Assembly: GCA_045649415.1 (NCBI GenBank)
Contig: JAZRPY010000011.1
Span: forward strand, 1 to 34,093
Direction: 5' to 3'
From: CAKSQL01 sp045649415
GTDB taxonomy: Bacteria; Bacillota; Clostridia; UBA1381
Length of the DNA stretch: 34,093 nt
Shown here: positions 6,760-15,715 of the stretch, piece after piece
Position numbering within the stretch: position 1 is the stretch's first letter
Layout of the letters: each line of letters opens with the position of its first letter
Program-made: the position numbers and the translations under genes
The notes under the pieces: model-generated
What the model saw: only the letters and a program-made list of their open reading frames with translations
Databases searched by the model: none
What the model was told of the DNA's origin: nothing

Positions 6760-7719
6760 ATGAGTGAGCAGAAGAAAACATCAATTGGTGGTCAGGCAGT
6801 GTTAGAGGGCGTTATGATGAGAGGTCCTTTTAAAACTGCAGTGGCAGTTAGAAAATCCGATGGCGAAATAGTTGAAAAAATTGACGATAATGGAAGCAAA
6901 AAAGGTGGAATTTTAAGAAAAGTTCCCATTGTGAGAGGTTGTATTAACTTTTTTGATTCATTGATTACGGGGATGAAATATTTAATGTTCTCAGCAGAAC
7001 AAGTGGATATTGAGGACGACTCGGAGCAAAAGGGAAAATTTGATAAATGGCTTGAGAACAAGTTTGGTGAGAAGATGAAGGATGTAGTTATTTACTTTTC
7101 GGTTATATTGTCAATTTTTCTTAGCGTGGGCTTGTTTATTTTATTGCCTACAGTTGTAACAAGAGGGGCAGAGTGGGTTTTAGGATTTACTCCACTTGAT
7201 TATATTGCAAAAACAGGTGCATTCACAAGTATTGTCGAGGGTGTTGTTAGAATGCTCATATTTATCGGTTATCTTTACCTTGTGTCAAAAATGGAGGATA
7301 TAAAAAGAGTGTTTGAATATCATGGAGCAGAGCATAAAACAATTGCCTGCTATGAGCATGGTGAGGAGCTTACGGTTGAAAATGTTAAAAAGCATTCAAG
7401 ACTACACCCAAGATGTGGAACAAGCTTTTTGCTGTTTGTTATGATAATCAGTATAATTCTATTTGCTCTTCTTCCCAAAACAGGAATATTCTACAGAGTT
7501 GTGATGCGAATTTTACTCCTTCCCGTAGTTGCAGGGGTTTCATATGAGATAATAAAATGGGCAGGAAAAAGTGATAATTGTATAGTTGGTGCTTTGTCAA
7601 AGCCGGGATTGTGGTTGCAGAAAATAACAACAAGAGAGCCTGACAGTGAGCAGATTGAAATTGCAATAACTGCTATGAAGGCAGTAATCCCTGAAAATTC
7701 GGAGGAGGACAAATGGTAA
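6760..7719 (+). CDS. DUF1385 family membrane protein (YqhQ-like)
   Basis: The 319-residue protein begins with the family signature GGQAVLEGVMMRGP (about residues 9-22). Hydrophobic segments lie around 112-133 and 162-175. The conserved HGAEHKTI / CYEHGE and HPRCGTSF stretches follow near 190-222, then more membrane segments. The His/Glu/Cys-rich core suggests metal binding, but no activity is established that I can cite. In many Firmicutes this gene lies just before prmC, as here: the two overlap by seven bases (ATGGTAA). That conserved linkage argues for co-expression but does not prove a role in translation. Confidence 0.88.
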   Translation: MSEQKKTSIGGQAVLEGVMMRGPFKTAVAVRKSDGEIVEKIDDNGSKKGGILRKVPIVRGCINFFDSLITGMKYLMFSAEQVDIEDDSEQKGKFDKWLENKFGEKMKDVVIYFSVILSIFLSVGLFILLPTVVTRGAEWVLGFTPLDYIAKTGAFTSIVEGVVRMLIFIGYLYLVSKMEDIKRVFEYHGAEHKTIACYEHGEELTVENVKKHSRLHPRCGTSFLLFVMIISIILFALLPKTGIFYRVVMRILLLPVVAGVSYEIIKWAGKSDNCIVGALSKPGLWLQKITTREPDSEQIEIAITAMKAVIPENSEEDKW

Positions 7720-8555
7720 TTTCTAAGCTTGTTGAAAAAACTGTTGGTACACTAAAAAATAAGAATATCGAAAATGCAGTTTTTGAGGCAAATCTTATTG
7801 TGAGAACAGTTTTGGGACTAAAGCCTATTGATATGGTTTTATCAAAGGACAAAAATGTTGATAAAGAGGATATAGAAAAGATAGAAAAAATGGTTTCAAG
7901 ACGCCTTGAAAATGAGCCGTTACAATACATTCTTGGTACTCAGGAGTTTATGGGACTTGAATTTTTGGTTGACAAGAATGTTTTAATTCCAAGACAAGAT
8001 ACCGAAACTCTCGTTGAGGAAATTCTAAAGGAGAACAGGGGTATGAGTGTCCTTGACCTTTGCTCAGGCTCAGGTTGTATTGGAATAAGTATTGCTCATT
8101 TTAATAAAAATGCACATATTACGGGAGTGGATATAAGCACTGATGCAATTGAACTTGCAAGCAAAAATGCTGAAAAGCTCAAGGTTTCCGATAGGGTAAA
8201 ATTTGAAAAAGCCGATGTTTTAAAGGACACTATTTTTGGTAGCTTTGATATAATTGTTTCCAACCCGCCATATATTGAAAGTGAGGAAATTGAAAAGCTT
8301 GAGGATAATGTCAGGCTATATGAACCAAGACTTGCCCTGGATGGTGGAGAGGACGGAATGTTATTTTATAGGAAAATAACAGAGATTGCGCCCACTATGC
8401 TTTCTGAAAATGGAATACTATACTTTGAGGTGGGTTACAATCAGGCAGAAAAGGTTAAGTCGCTTATGGAAAAGAACTTTAAGGATATAAAAATTGTTAA
8501 AGACTTATGTGGTGTTGACAGAGTTGTATATGGAACAAAATCGGAGGGGAAATAA
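7713..8555 (+). CDS. prmC: Peptide chain release factor N5-glutamine methyltransferase
   Basis: PrmC methylates the GGQ glutamine of release factors RF1 and RF2 with S-adenosylmethionine, improving translation termination in the cytoplasm. At 280 residues the length is normal. A helical N-terminal domain ends at LQYILGTQEFMGLEF. The methyltransferase domain has the SAM-binding VLDLCSGSGCIGI (near 111-123), acidic GVDIS, and the catalytic NPPY motif (SNPPYIESEE). The start overlaps the DUF1385 stop and is backed by GAGGAGG. The usual neighbour prfA (RF1) is absent; a membrane protein gene follows with a one-base overlap. Confidence 0.94.
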   Translation: MVISKLVEKTVGTLKNKNIENAVFEANLIVRTVLGLKPIDMVLSKDKNVDKEDIEKIEKMVSRRLENEPLQYILGTQEFMGLEFLVDKNVLIPRQDTETLVEEILKENRGMSVLDLCSGSGCIGISIAHFNKNAHITGVDISTDAIELASKNAEKLKVSDRVKFEKADVLKDTIFGSFDIIVSNPPYIESEEIEKLEDNVRLYEPRLALDGGEDGMLFYRKITEIAPTMLSENGILYFEVGYNQAEKVKSLMEKNFKDIKIVKDLCGVDRVVYGTKSEGK

Positions 8556-9565
8556 TGTCAAATAAAGGGATATACAAAAGAGCATGGCTCAATGTTAAGG
8601 AAAATTTCTGGACTTATATATTGTGCATAGTTATACTTGGTGCATTAACGGGCTTTTTTGAAGGTGCAACAGATTTTTTTATAAGATTGCAAAGATTATT
8701 AAGAATGGCAGCACAAGGACTTTTGACAGCAGAAGCACTTGGAGATACAAACTCGGATGTGTGGAGTGTTATTTTATCAAATGACGGACTTTTGGGTGAA
8801 AAGTTTGCCATTTTGGGAGTTTTTGTTGGTATATTCTTTTTAAACCCATTAAGCGTTGGACTAACAAGGGTATTCCTGAGTGGGAATGATAAAAAAACAG
8901 AGCTATCTCATTTAATATCTCCATTTAAGAGTGGATATTTTAATATCACAAAAGCGATATTTTTAAAAAACATATTATTGGAATTGTGCTTAATAGTAAT
9001 TTCATTGGTGTTTACTCTTTCAATTGGAATTATAATGAAAATATATGCAAGTCTTTATGATACACCATTTCGGGTAGTTGGAATAATAGTTACCATAGTG
9101 TTATTTATAGCGGCTATTATCGGATATATTATCCGGGCATTGAATGTGACCTACATTTATTCTATGGTAGATTATCTTGTTGCTAAAAACCATGAAAATG
9201 GATTTGTTGTTTCCTACATACTCAGTAAAAAAATGGTTAAGGGAAATAAGTGGCGTTTGTTCAAAATTGATTTTTCCTTCTTTCTCTGGGCAATTGTGCT
9301 ATTTTTAGTGCCTGTTATTATGTTGGCTGCTGGAATGAGTCTTGTCATGCTTAATAACTCAAATGGATTAGCTTTAATGACCTTTGGAGTTTATGCACTT
9401 GTTCTTGTGTTTATAATAAGCTCGGTGCTGACTGCAATGAAAAAAGCGGCGTGGACAGAGGTTTTCTTAGGGTTATATAAGGAACTTGAGATAAAGGCAC
9501 AGGAAGAAGTTAAAAAGAACGAGGAGGAGTCAAATCCTGAGCTGCCAAAAGAGGATGAAATTTAA
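8555..9565 (+). CDS. DUF975-like integral membrane protein, function unknown
   Basis: This 336-residue protein has about six membrane segments (near 13-33, 88-112, 138-160, 172-197, 240-265 and 275-298). It ends in a charged, Glu-rich cytoplasmic tail. The KKMVKGNKWRLFKIDFSF segment followed by a hydrophobic helix resembles the DUF975 core (MkGnkwkLF-LdLSF-W), and NPLSVGLTRVFL also fits. No enzyme motif is visible. It starts directly at the prmC stop (TAATG) with GGAGGGG upstream and is the last gene of the operon, just before a terminator. It could also be a divergent membrane family unrelated to DUF975. Confidence 0.75.
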   Translation: MSNKGIYKRAWLNVKENFWTYILCIVILGALTGFFEGATDFFIRLQRLLRMAAQGLLTAEALGDTNSDVWSVILSNDGLLGEKFAILGVFVGIFFLNPLSVGLTRVFLSGNDKKTELSHLISPFKSGYFNITKAIFLKNILLELCLIVISLVFTLSIGIIMKIYASLYDTPFRVVGIIVTIVLFIAAIIGYIIRALNVTYIYSMVDYLVAKNHENGFVVSYILSKKMVKGNKWRLFKIDFSFFLWAIVLFLVPVIMLAAGMSLVMLNNSNGLALMTFGVYALVLVFIISSVLTAMKKAAWTEVFLGLYKELEIKAQEEVKKNEEESNPELPKEDEI

Positions 9566-9571
9566 AATAAC

Positions 9572-9609
9572 TTCCGTAATTGATTTTTTACTCAATTACG
9601 GAATTTTTT
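9572..9609 (+). terminator. Terminator of the DUF5685-prmC operon
   Basis: The 12-base stem TTCCGTAATTGA / TCAATTACGGAA encloses a T-rich loop and is followed by seven T. Confidence 0.92.
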
Positions 9610-9642
9610 TGTTAAAAAGTGTGTAAATAGCCTTAAAAATAT

Positions 9643-9671
9643 TTGCATTTTCAAAGAAATTATGATACAAT
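9643..9671 (+). promoter_or_regulatory. Sigma-A promoter of the cca operon
   Basis: TTGCAT (9643-9648) is 17 bases from TACAAT (9666-9671), with TGA just before the -10. Confidence 0.65.
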
Positions 9672-9714
9672 ATCTGTAATTATGTTTAAAATAAAGAGGA
9701 GGTGAATTTTCCAT

Positions 9715-11052
9715 ATGTCAGAATTCAAAATAAATGCAGGCGCACAACAGATTTTAACAACTCTTGAGGATAATGGGTATAGTGCATATATTGTGGGTGG
9801 AGCAGTAAGAGATTTGATAATGGGAAAAGAGCCTCACGATTTTGATATAGCAACCTCGGCAACTCCTCAACAGATAAAAAAAGTGTTCAGGCGAACTATT
9901 GATACAGGGATAAAGCATGGAACTGTGACAGTTGTTGAAAATAACACAGGCTATGAGGTCACAACCTACAGAACTGAAAATGGATATTCAGATGCAAGGC
10001 ATCCGAATGAGGTTAATTTTATCTCATCTATTGAGGGTGACCTTGAAAGAAGAGATTTTACTATAAATGCAATTGCATATAACCCAAAAGCAGGCGTGAT
10101 TGATTTCTTTGGTGGTAAAGAGGATATTGAAAAGAAAATAATAAGATGTGTGGGCGAGCCTGAAAAAAGATTCACAGAGGATGCTTTGAGAATGCTCAGG
10201 GCAGTTCGCTTTTCTGCCACATTAGGCTTTGAAATTGAGGATCAGACCAAAAAGGCAATAAAGAAATGCGCACCACTTATCAAGAGAGTAAGCTCGGAGA
10301 GGATAAGGGACGAAATCAATAAGATTTTAATGTCACAAAATCCTGAAAATATAGAAATACTTCGTGAATGTGGGCTTATGAAATATGTGTTGCCCGAGGT
10401 GGAAAACTGCTATTTGGTGAAGCAAAGGAATAAATATCACATTTATGATGTGTATGAACATATTATGCACACAGTTCATAATACACCCGATGACCTTGTT
10501 TTAAGGTGGTCGGCACTGCTTCATGATATAGGAAAGCCAAATTGTTCAAGCTGTGATGCAAATGGAATAATCCATTTTTATGCTCATCACAGGGAGAGTG
10601 TAAGACTTGCAAATGATATGCTTCACAGACTAAGACTTGATGCAGACACTATCCATGATATTTTGGTGCTTATTGAAAATCACGATGTAAGAATTGAAAA
10701 TTCATATCCGGGTGTGAAGAGAATGATGGCAAGAACAGGTGCAAATCTTTTTATTAAGCTTATTCTTCTTCAGGAAGCAGATAACAAAGCAAAAAATATG
10801 AAATTTTTCAACGACAAAAAGAAAAAGCTTGATGAAACTGTAGAAATATATAAAAGTGTGTTATCCGAGCACCAACCATATATGGTTTCGGATTTGGCAG
10901 TTAATGGTAAGGATTTAATTAAAATAGGCTACAAACCGGGACGAAGTCTTGGTGATTGCCTAAAGAAATTGCTTGACGAGGTTATAATAAAGCCGGAACT
11001 CAACAGACGGGAATATTTAATATCAAGAGCAAAAGAATTAAGAAGAATGTAA
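9715..11052 (+). CDS. cca: CCA tRNA nucleotidyltransferase with HD domain
   Basis: This enzyme adds or repairs the 3' CCA of tRNAs. The class II head domain shows YIVGGAVRDLIMG (about 25-37) and the metal-binding pair in HDFDIAT. RRDFTINAIAYNP and FTEDALRMLRAVRF follow, then SSERIRDE before the RNA-binding body. A C-terminal HD phosphohydrolase domain (SALLHDIGKP, near 265-274) is present, as in many bacterial members. Length (445 residues) is normal. AGGAGG lies upstream of the ATG. A poly(A) polymerase cannot be fully excluded by eye, but CCA addition or repair fits better. It leads a four-gene operon with 16-23 base gaps. Confidence 0.92.
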   Translation: MSEFKINAGAQQILTTLEDNGYSAYIVGGAVRDLIMGKEPHDFDIATSATPQQIKKVFRRTIDTGIKHGTVTVVENNTGYEVTTYRTENGYSDARHPNEVNFISSIEGDLERRDFTINAIAYNPKAGVIDFFGGKEDIEKKIIRCVGEPEKRFTEDALRMLRAVRFSATLGFEIEDQTKKAIKKCAPLIKRVSSERIRDEINKILMSQNPENIEILRECGLMKYVLPEVENCYLVKQRNKYHIYDVYEHIMHTVHNTPDDLVLRWSALLHDIGKPNCSSCDANGIIHFYAHHRESVRLANDMLHRLRLDADTIHDILVLIENHDVRIENSYPGVKRMMARTGANLFIKLILLQEADNKAKNMKFFNDKKKKLDETVEIYKSVLSEHQPYMVSDLAVNGKDLIKIGYKPGRSLGDCLKKLLDEVIIKPELNRREYLISRAKELRRM

Positions 11053-11068
11053 AAAAAGGTGGAGAGTT

Positions 11069-12721
11069 ATGGATAGTCAGGAAGCATTATTGATAGGTCA
11101 TATTGATACATCCTTGGCAGGCACAGGCTGTCAGATGCGATTGGGTGACCTTGATGGTGACGGAAGATTGAATATAGTTTTAGTTCAACCTGATAATGAC
11201 AAGGATGAAAGATTTTTCCCTCATTCAGTGGTGTCGGCTACTGCATATACTATAGACGGAGAAATGCTTTGGCAGATAGGTAAGCCATCATATAACACAG
11301 TTCCGTGTTGCTCGGATATCCCTGCCCAGATTTTTGATATAGACAGGGACGGATTTAATGAGTTCATATGTGTTTTTGAGGGTGAATTTTGTATTTTTGA
11401 CGGAAAAACAGGTGAATTGAAGAGAAAATACGATTTGCCCGACAAGGATGCTCACGATTGTATTGCCTTTGCAGACCTTGAAGGCGTGGGATATCCACAA
11501 AATGTTATATTAAAAAATCGATATCATCAGCTATGGGCAATGGATAAAAACTTTAATGTTATGTGGACATATAAAGGAAATGTTGGACATTATCCAGTTT
11601 GTTATGATATAAATTCGGACGGTAAGGATGAGATAATTGCAGGAAGCGTTGTGCTTGATTTTGAAGGACAGCTTTTGTGGGAGATAGAGGGAAATGATTT
11701 TCCCATAAGCCTTTGTGTTGGTGACTTGGATATGAGCAAGGAACCGTCGATAGTCGTTTCAGGGGATAAAACAAGGGCATATAATTTTACAGGTGAGCAA
11801 AAATGGGAGCTTTCCGATAATATAATCACCTCCAATTTAGCTTCGGGAAATGTGAGAAAGGATTGCTTTGGTGCAGAAATTTCTGGCTTTTTCTATGATT
11901 CTATGGAGGATACAGATGGAGTTTTCGTGCTTGACTATCACGGAAACACTTTGTTCAAGGAGAAAAGGATTGAAAGAACGGGGAACTCGGATGTGTCGGT
12001 GATATATAACTTTGACGGAAAATTCGAGGATAAAATTTTAGTGTCAACAAATGCAGAAAATATTATAACTGTCTATGATGGATATATGAATCCTGAATAC
12101 ATAATAAAATCTCAGGGACAGGTTGTGTGGGCAGACCTTATTTGCAATAACAAAACCCAGATAGTTGTTTATGACGGACAGGGTGTTGACATATATTCTG
12201 ATAAGGAAATGGAACTGACCATTCCTTCAGTTGCACAGGCAAGAGCACAAACAAGACGATTATATAATCACACTATGTATCCATATGGTGCAATTGAGTC
12301 GGAAAGATATGCACTTGGGTATGCAATTGGACAATTCTCCAATCCCGATATTGAAGCATGGGCAGAGGATAAAACCAATGACGAGTCAGACCAGACTATG
12401 ACAAGAGCTGATTTTTCAGTGGTATTTACAAATATAATGGGAATTACAGGCTATAGTGCAGACACATTCTTTGATGTTTCAAAAAATGACTATTACTATC
12501 CTGCAATTGCGGAACTTAAAAGTAATGGCTATTGTGATGAAATTGTTGGTAAGTTCTTGCCGATGTCACCTGTAACAATGGACTTTGTTTCTACACTACT
12601 GAATAAAGCGGCAGGCTTTGTTCCATTAACAACAAAAAAGGGAGAAGAGGAGCTGTTGATAAGCGATATTGGAAAGATAATTCTTCAGCTTATTCAAAAC
12701 ATAAAGAAAAAGGCAGAATAA
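11069..12721 (+). CDS. FG-GAP/VCBS-like repeat protein with SLH-like end and no signal peptide
   Basis: I recognise no specific family for this 550-residue protein. The first about 380 residues look like a beta-propeller with EF-hand-like calcium loops: DLDGDG (27-32), DIDRDG (90-95), DINSDG (180-185) and a degenerate DLDMSK (219-224). Between them lie WxI/WTYKG-type strands, as in FG-GAP or rhamnogalacturonan-lyase-like propellers. Residues about 444-515 resemble an S-layer homology module (MTRADFSVVF, then FFDVSKNDYYYPAIAELK-NGY). Such proteins are normally secreted. This one starts MDSQEALLIGHIDT, with no signal peptide, lipobox or membrane segment. A GGTGGAG ribosome site supports the start. 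It sits between the CCA enzyme and an endonuclease IV-like gene, an unexpected setting. Confidence 0.72.
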   Translation: MDSQEALLIGHIDTSLAGTGCQMRLGDLDGDGRLNIVLVQPDNDKDERFFPHSVVSATAYTIDGEMLWQIGKPSYNTVPCCSDIPAQIFDIDRDGFNEFICVFEGEFCIFDGKTGELKRKYDLPDKDAHDCIAFADLEGVGYPQNVILKNRYHQLWAMDKNFNVMWTYKGNVGHYPVCYDINSDGKDEIIAGSVVLDFEGQLLWEIEGNDFPISLCVGDLDMSKEPSIVVSGDKTRAYNFTGEQKWELSDNIITSNLASGNVRKDCFGAEISGFFYDSMEDTDGVFVLDYHGNTLFKEKRIERTGNSDVSVIYNFDGKFEDKILVSTNAENIITVYDGYMNPEYIIKSQGQVVWADLICNNKTQIVVYDGQGVDIYSDKEMELTIPSVAQARAQTRRLYNHTMYPYGAIESERYALGYAIGQFSNPDIEAWAEDKTNDESDQTMTRADFSVVFTNIMGITGYSADTFFDVSKNDYYYPAIAELKSNGYCDEIVGKFLPMSPVTMDFVSTLLNKAAGFVPLTTKKGEEELLISDIGKIILQLIQNIKKKAE

Positions 12722-12744
12722 TATAAAAAGGGAGGGAAAATAAA

Positions 12745-13599
12745 ATGAGTGCAATATTTGGTGCTGCAGGAAATGGTGATTTGTTCTACCAACAAGGCTA
12801 TAAAGCATCGGAGCAGATGCCAAAATGGTTAAAGGAATTTGGTCTGGATGCATATGAATACCAATGTGGAAATGGTGTGAGAATTGGTAAGGAAACTGCA
12901 GAAAAGATTAAAAAAGAGGCAAAAGAGAATAATATCCTGATAAGTCTGCACTCGCCCTATTATATAAATCTTGCAACTCCTGAGGAGGAGAAAAGAATAA
13001 ATAGTATCAATTACATTCTCCAGAGTGCACAGGCAGTAATCTGGCTTGGTGGAGATAGGGTGGTTGTTCACGCAGGTGCACTTGGAAAGCTTTCAAGAAC
13101 AGAAGCGTTGGAAAATGCAAAAGTAACATTAAAGGAAGCAAAAAAGGCGCTTGATGAAAAAGGATTTTCAAATGTCCGTCTTTGTATAGAAACTATGGGA
13201 AAGATAAATCAGCTTGGGGATTTGACAGAAGTGATGGAGCTTTGTAAACTTGATGATAGCTTTCTTCCAACAATTGATTTTGGACATTTAAATGCAAGAA
13301 CTATAGGCAAAATTAAAACTAAGGAGGACTACAGAGCAATTTTAGATGAAATGGAAAATAAAATAGGAATGGAAAGAACTAAGATTTTCCATAGCCATTT
13401 TAGTAAGATAGAATATACCGAGAAGGGTGGAGAAAAAAAGCATCTCACCTTTGAAGATAAGGTATTCGGACCTGATTTTGAGCCTTTGGCAGAGCTTATA
13501 TATGAAAGAGGATTATCTCCACATATCATATGCGAGTCTGCAGGAACTCAGCCCGAGGATGCTTTAGCAATGAAAAATATGTATAAAAACTGTTATTAA
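12745..13599 (+). CDS. Endonuclease IV-like TIM-barrel protein
   Basis: This AP endonuclease family 2 (xylose isomerase-like barrel) protein has 284 residues, almost the length of E. coli Nfo. Eight of the nine trinuclear zinc ligands of Nfo have visible counterparts: H69, H109, E149, D178, H181, H216, H233 and E264, in motifs SLHSPYY, VVVHAGAL, CIETMG, IDFGHLNA, FHSHFS and CESAG. The ninth, Asp two residues before the third-site His in Nfo (D229-x-H231), appears to be Lys (K231-K232-H233). It may therefore be a binuclear or altered enzyme and not a proven DNA-repair nuclease. A GGGAGGG ribosome site precedes the ATG, and it sits 23 bases after the repeat protein. Confidence 0.82.
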   Translation: MSAIFGAAGNGDLFYQQGYKASEQMPKWLKEFGLDAYEYQCGNGVRIGKETAEKIKKEAKENNILISLHSPYYINLATPEEEKRINSINYILQSAQAVIWLGGDRVVVHAGALGKLSRTEALENAKVTLKEAKKALDEKGFSNVRLCIETMGKINQLGDLTEVMELCKLDDSFLPTIDFGHLNARTIGKIKTKEDYRAILDEMENKIGMERTKIFHSHFSKIEYTEKGGEKKHLTFEDKVFGPDFEPLAELIYERGLSPHIICESAGTQPEDALAMKNMYKNCY

Positions 13600-13621
13600 A
13601 CAAAAGAAAGGGAAGAACAAA

Positions 13622-14494
13622 ATGGAAGAACTAATCAAAAAAGCGGGGATACTTATTGAGGCTTTGCCTTATATTCAAAAATTTGCAAACAAAACAGTTG
13701 TGGTTAAGTATGGCGGAAATGCGATGATAAACGAGGAGTTAAAAAACTCAGTTATTGAGGATATAACTTTATTAAAATTCATTGGACTAAAGCCAATTGT
13801 TGTTCACGGTGGAGGACCTGATATTTCTGAGGCGTTGAAGAGAAATAATATTGAAAGTGAATTCATAAATGGCTTGAGAGTGACAACAAAAGAGGTAATG
13901 AATGTTGCACAGATGGTTTTGATGGGTAAAACCAACAAGGAAATTGTGTCCCTTTTGAATTGCAAGGGTGGAAAGGCAGTAGGTTTTTGTGGAATTGACG
14001 GAAATTTAATTTCCTGCAAAAAGCAATATACCAAAGTTGACGGAAAAAAAGTGGACTTAGGCTATGTTGGAAATATTGTTGAGATCAATCCACATTTGAT
14101 TAAATATATTGCAGATGATGAATATATTCCCGTTATTGCGCCAATCGGAACAGATAAAGATGGACAAAGTTATAACATAAATGCAGACACAGTTGCTGCA
14201 GAAATTGCCGCTGCAACCTCTGCTGAAAAGCTTATTTTGTTAACTGATGTGGAGGGTGTAAAGGACGAAAACGGGGACATTATTTATGAAACTGAAAAGG
14301 ATGAAATCCATAGACTAATCCACGACGGAGTTATAAACGGTGGAATGATTCCTAAGGTTTTAGGTTGCCTTGATGCAATTGATGCAGGAGTTAAGGGCGT
14401 ACATATTATTGACGGCAGAGTGCCTCATTGCCTGCTTCTTGAAATCTTCACAAAAACAGGTATCGGCACACTTATCAAGGGTTCGGATTATTGA
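13622..14494 (+). CDS. argB: N-acetylglutamate kinase
   Basis: ArgB phosphorylates N-acetyl-L-glutamate, the second step of arginine synthesis, in the cytoplasm. The amino acid kinase fold is marked by VVVKYGGNAM (about 26-35), IVVHGGGPDIS (near 59-69), the central INADTVAAEIA, LLTDVEGV, and GGMIPKV near the end. An N-terminal helix of about 20 residues precedes the kinase core, as in hexameric, arginine-inhibited enzymes. Feedback control is therefore likely but inferred. It is the last gene of the cca operon and stands apart from other arg genes. Confidence 0.95.
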   Translation: MEELIKKAGILIEALPYIQKFANKTVVVKYGGNAMINEELKNSVIEDITLLKFIGLKPIVVHGGGPDISEALKRNNIESEFINGLRVTTKEVMNVAQMVLMGKTNKEIVSLLNCKGGKAVGFCGIDGNLISCKKQYTKVDGKKVDLGYVGNIVEINPHLIKYIADDEYIPVIAPIGTDKDGQSYNINADTVAAEIAAATSAEKLILLTDVEGVKDENGDIIYETEKDEIHRLIHDGVINGGMIPKVLGCLDAIDAGVKGVHIIDGRVPHCLLLEIFTKTGIGTLIKGSDY

Positions 14495-14501
14495 TTTTTA
14501 T

Positions 14502-14539
14502 AAAAAAAGCAAGCTTTATTTCAAAGCTTGCTTTTTTTG
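14502..14539. terminator. Bidirectional terminator between argB and aminotransferase
   Basis: The stem AAAGCAAGCTTT / AAAGCTTGCTTT has a 5-base loop and is flanked by an A run on one side and a T run on the other. It lies exactly between the two convergent stop codons and can serve both strands. Confidence 0.92.
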
Positions 14540-15715
14540 TTATTTAGTATATTTTTTAACAAATATGGCAATTCGTCTTAGAGCTTCTTCAATTTGTTCA
14601 ATTGAGTATGCATATGAGCAACGAACAAAGCCTTCACCGGATTCTCCGAATGCAGTGCCAGGAACTACTGCAACCTTTTGTTCCTCCAATAGTTTTTCGC
14701 AGAACTCATTACTTGTCATCCCAGTTGCCTTGATAGAGGGGAACACATAAAATGCACCTAATGGCTCAAAGCAGGATAATCCCATCTCTCTGAATCCGTC
14801 AACAATCATACGACGACGATAGTTATATTCCTTTCGCATAGCCTCCACATCATTATCACAGCTTCTCATAGCTTCGATTGCTGCAAACTGACTTGTGGTT
14901 GGAGCAGACATAATTCCGTATTGATGCACCTTAGTCATTGCCTTAATAATCGGCTCAGGACCGAGTGCATAGCCCAAACGCCAGCCTGTCATTGCAAAGG
15001 CCTTTGAAAAACCGTTAACAACCACGGTTCGTTCCTTCATACCGGGGATTTTTGAAAAAGGAGTGTGTCCTTCGTCGGAGTATATAAGCTCTCCGTAAAT
15101 TTCGTCTGAAAGGACCATAATGTCAGTATCCTTTAAAACCTCTGCAATGGCACACAAATCCTTATAAGACATCACACCACCTGTTGGGTTGTTGGGATAG
15201 GGAAGAATTAAAAGCTTGGTCTTATCAGTAATAGCGGCTTTTAATTCCTCAGGCATCAGCCTAAAATTGTTTTCTTCTTTAGTTTGGATTGTTACAGGTG
15301 TACCACCTGCAAGAACCGTACATGGTTTATAGCAAACAAAGCATGGCTCAGGAATAAGTACCTCGTCACCTTTTGAGATAAGACATCTTATCATTAAGTC
15401 TATTGCTTCACTTCCACCAACTGTCACTAAGGTTTCCTTATCTGCATCATAGGAAACGCCATACTTTCTTTTTGTGTAGTTACAGATTTCCTGCCTTAAC
15501 TCTTTTAGTCCTGAATTGGCAGTGTAGAAGGTGTGACCTTGTTCCAAAGAGTATATACCTGCTTCTCTGATAGTCCAGGGAGTTGCAAAGTCAGGCTCGC
15601 CAACTCCAAGGGAAATGGCATCCTTCATGGTTGCAACAATATCAAAGAATTTTCGGATGCCTGAAGGTGGCAAATCCTGAACCTTTTTAATAATTAAATC
15701 TTCACATTTTTTCAT
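14540..15715 (-). CDS. PLP-dependent class I/II aminotransferase
   Basis: A fold-type I aminotransferase of 391 residues, likely acting on aspartate, alanine or aromatic amino acids. Visible are SLGVGEPDFATP (about 35-46), the cofactor-binding NNPTGG (175-180), SDEIYGEL, the PLP lysine K238 in GFSKAFAMTGWRLGYA, and RCSYAYS with the substrate-carboxylate Arg near the end. Substrate cannot be read from sequence. Its start overlaps the stop of the Lrp regulator by four bases (ATGA), so the two are translationally coupled. The regulator probably senses an amino acid related to the reaction. Confidence 0.92.
   Translation of the reverse strand: MKKCEDLIIKKVQDLPPSGIRKFFDIVATMKDAISLGVGEPDFATPWTIREAGIYSLEQGHTFYTANSGLKELRQEICNYTKRKYGVSYDADKETLVTVGGSEAIDLMIRCLISKGDEVLIPEPCFVCYKPCTVLAGGTPVTIQTKEENNFRLMPEELKAAITDKTKLLILPYPNNPTGGVMSYKDLCAIAEVLKDTDIMVLSDEIYGELIYSDEGHTPFSKIPGMKERTVVVNGFSKAFAMTGWRLGYALGPEPIIKAMTKVHQYGIMSAPTTSQFAAIEAMRSCDNDVEAMRKEYNYRRRMIVDGFREMGLSCFEPLGAFYVFPSIKATGMTSNEFCEKLLEEQKVAVVPGTAFGESGEGFVRCSYAYSIEQIEEALRRIAIFVKKYTK

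Noticed and set aside
14370..14750. Plus-strand frame across the argB end and terminator
   Set aside because: It overlaps conserved coding on both strands and reads through a strong terminator.
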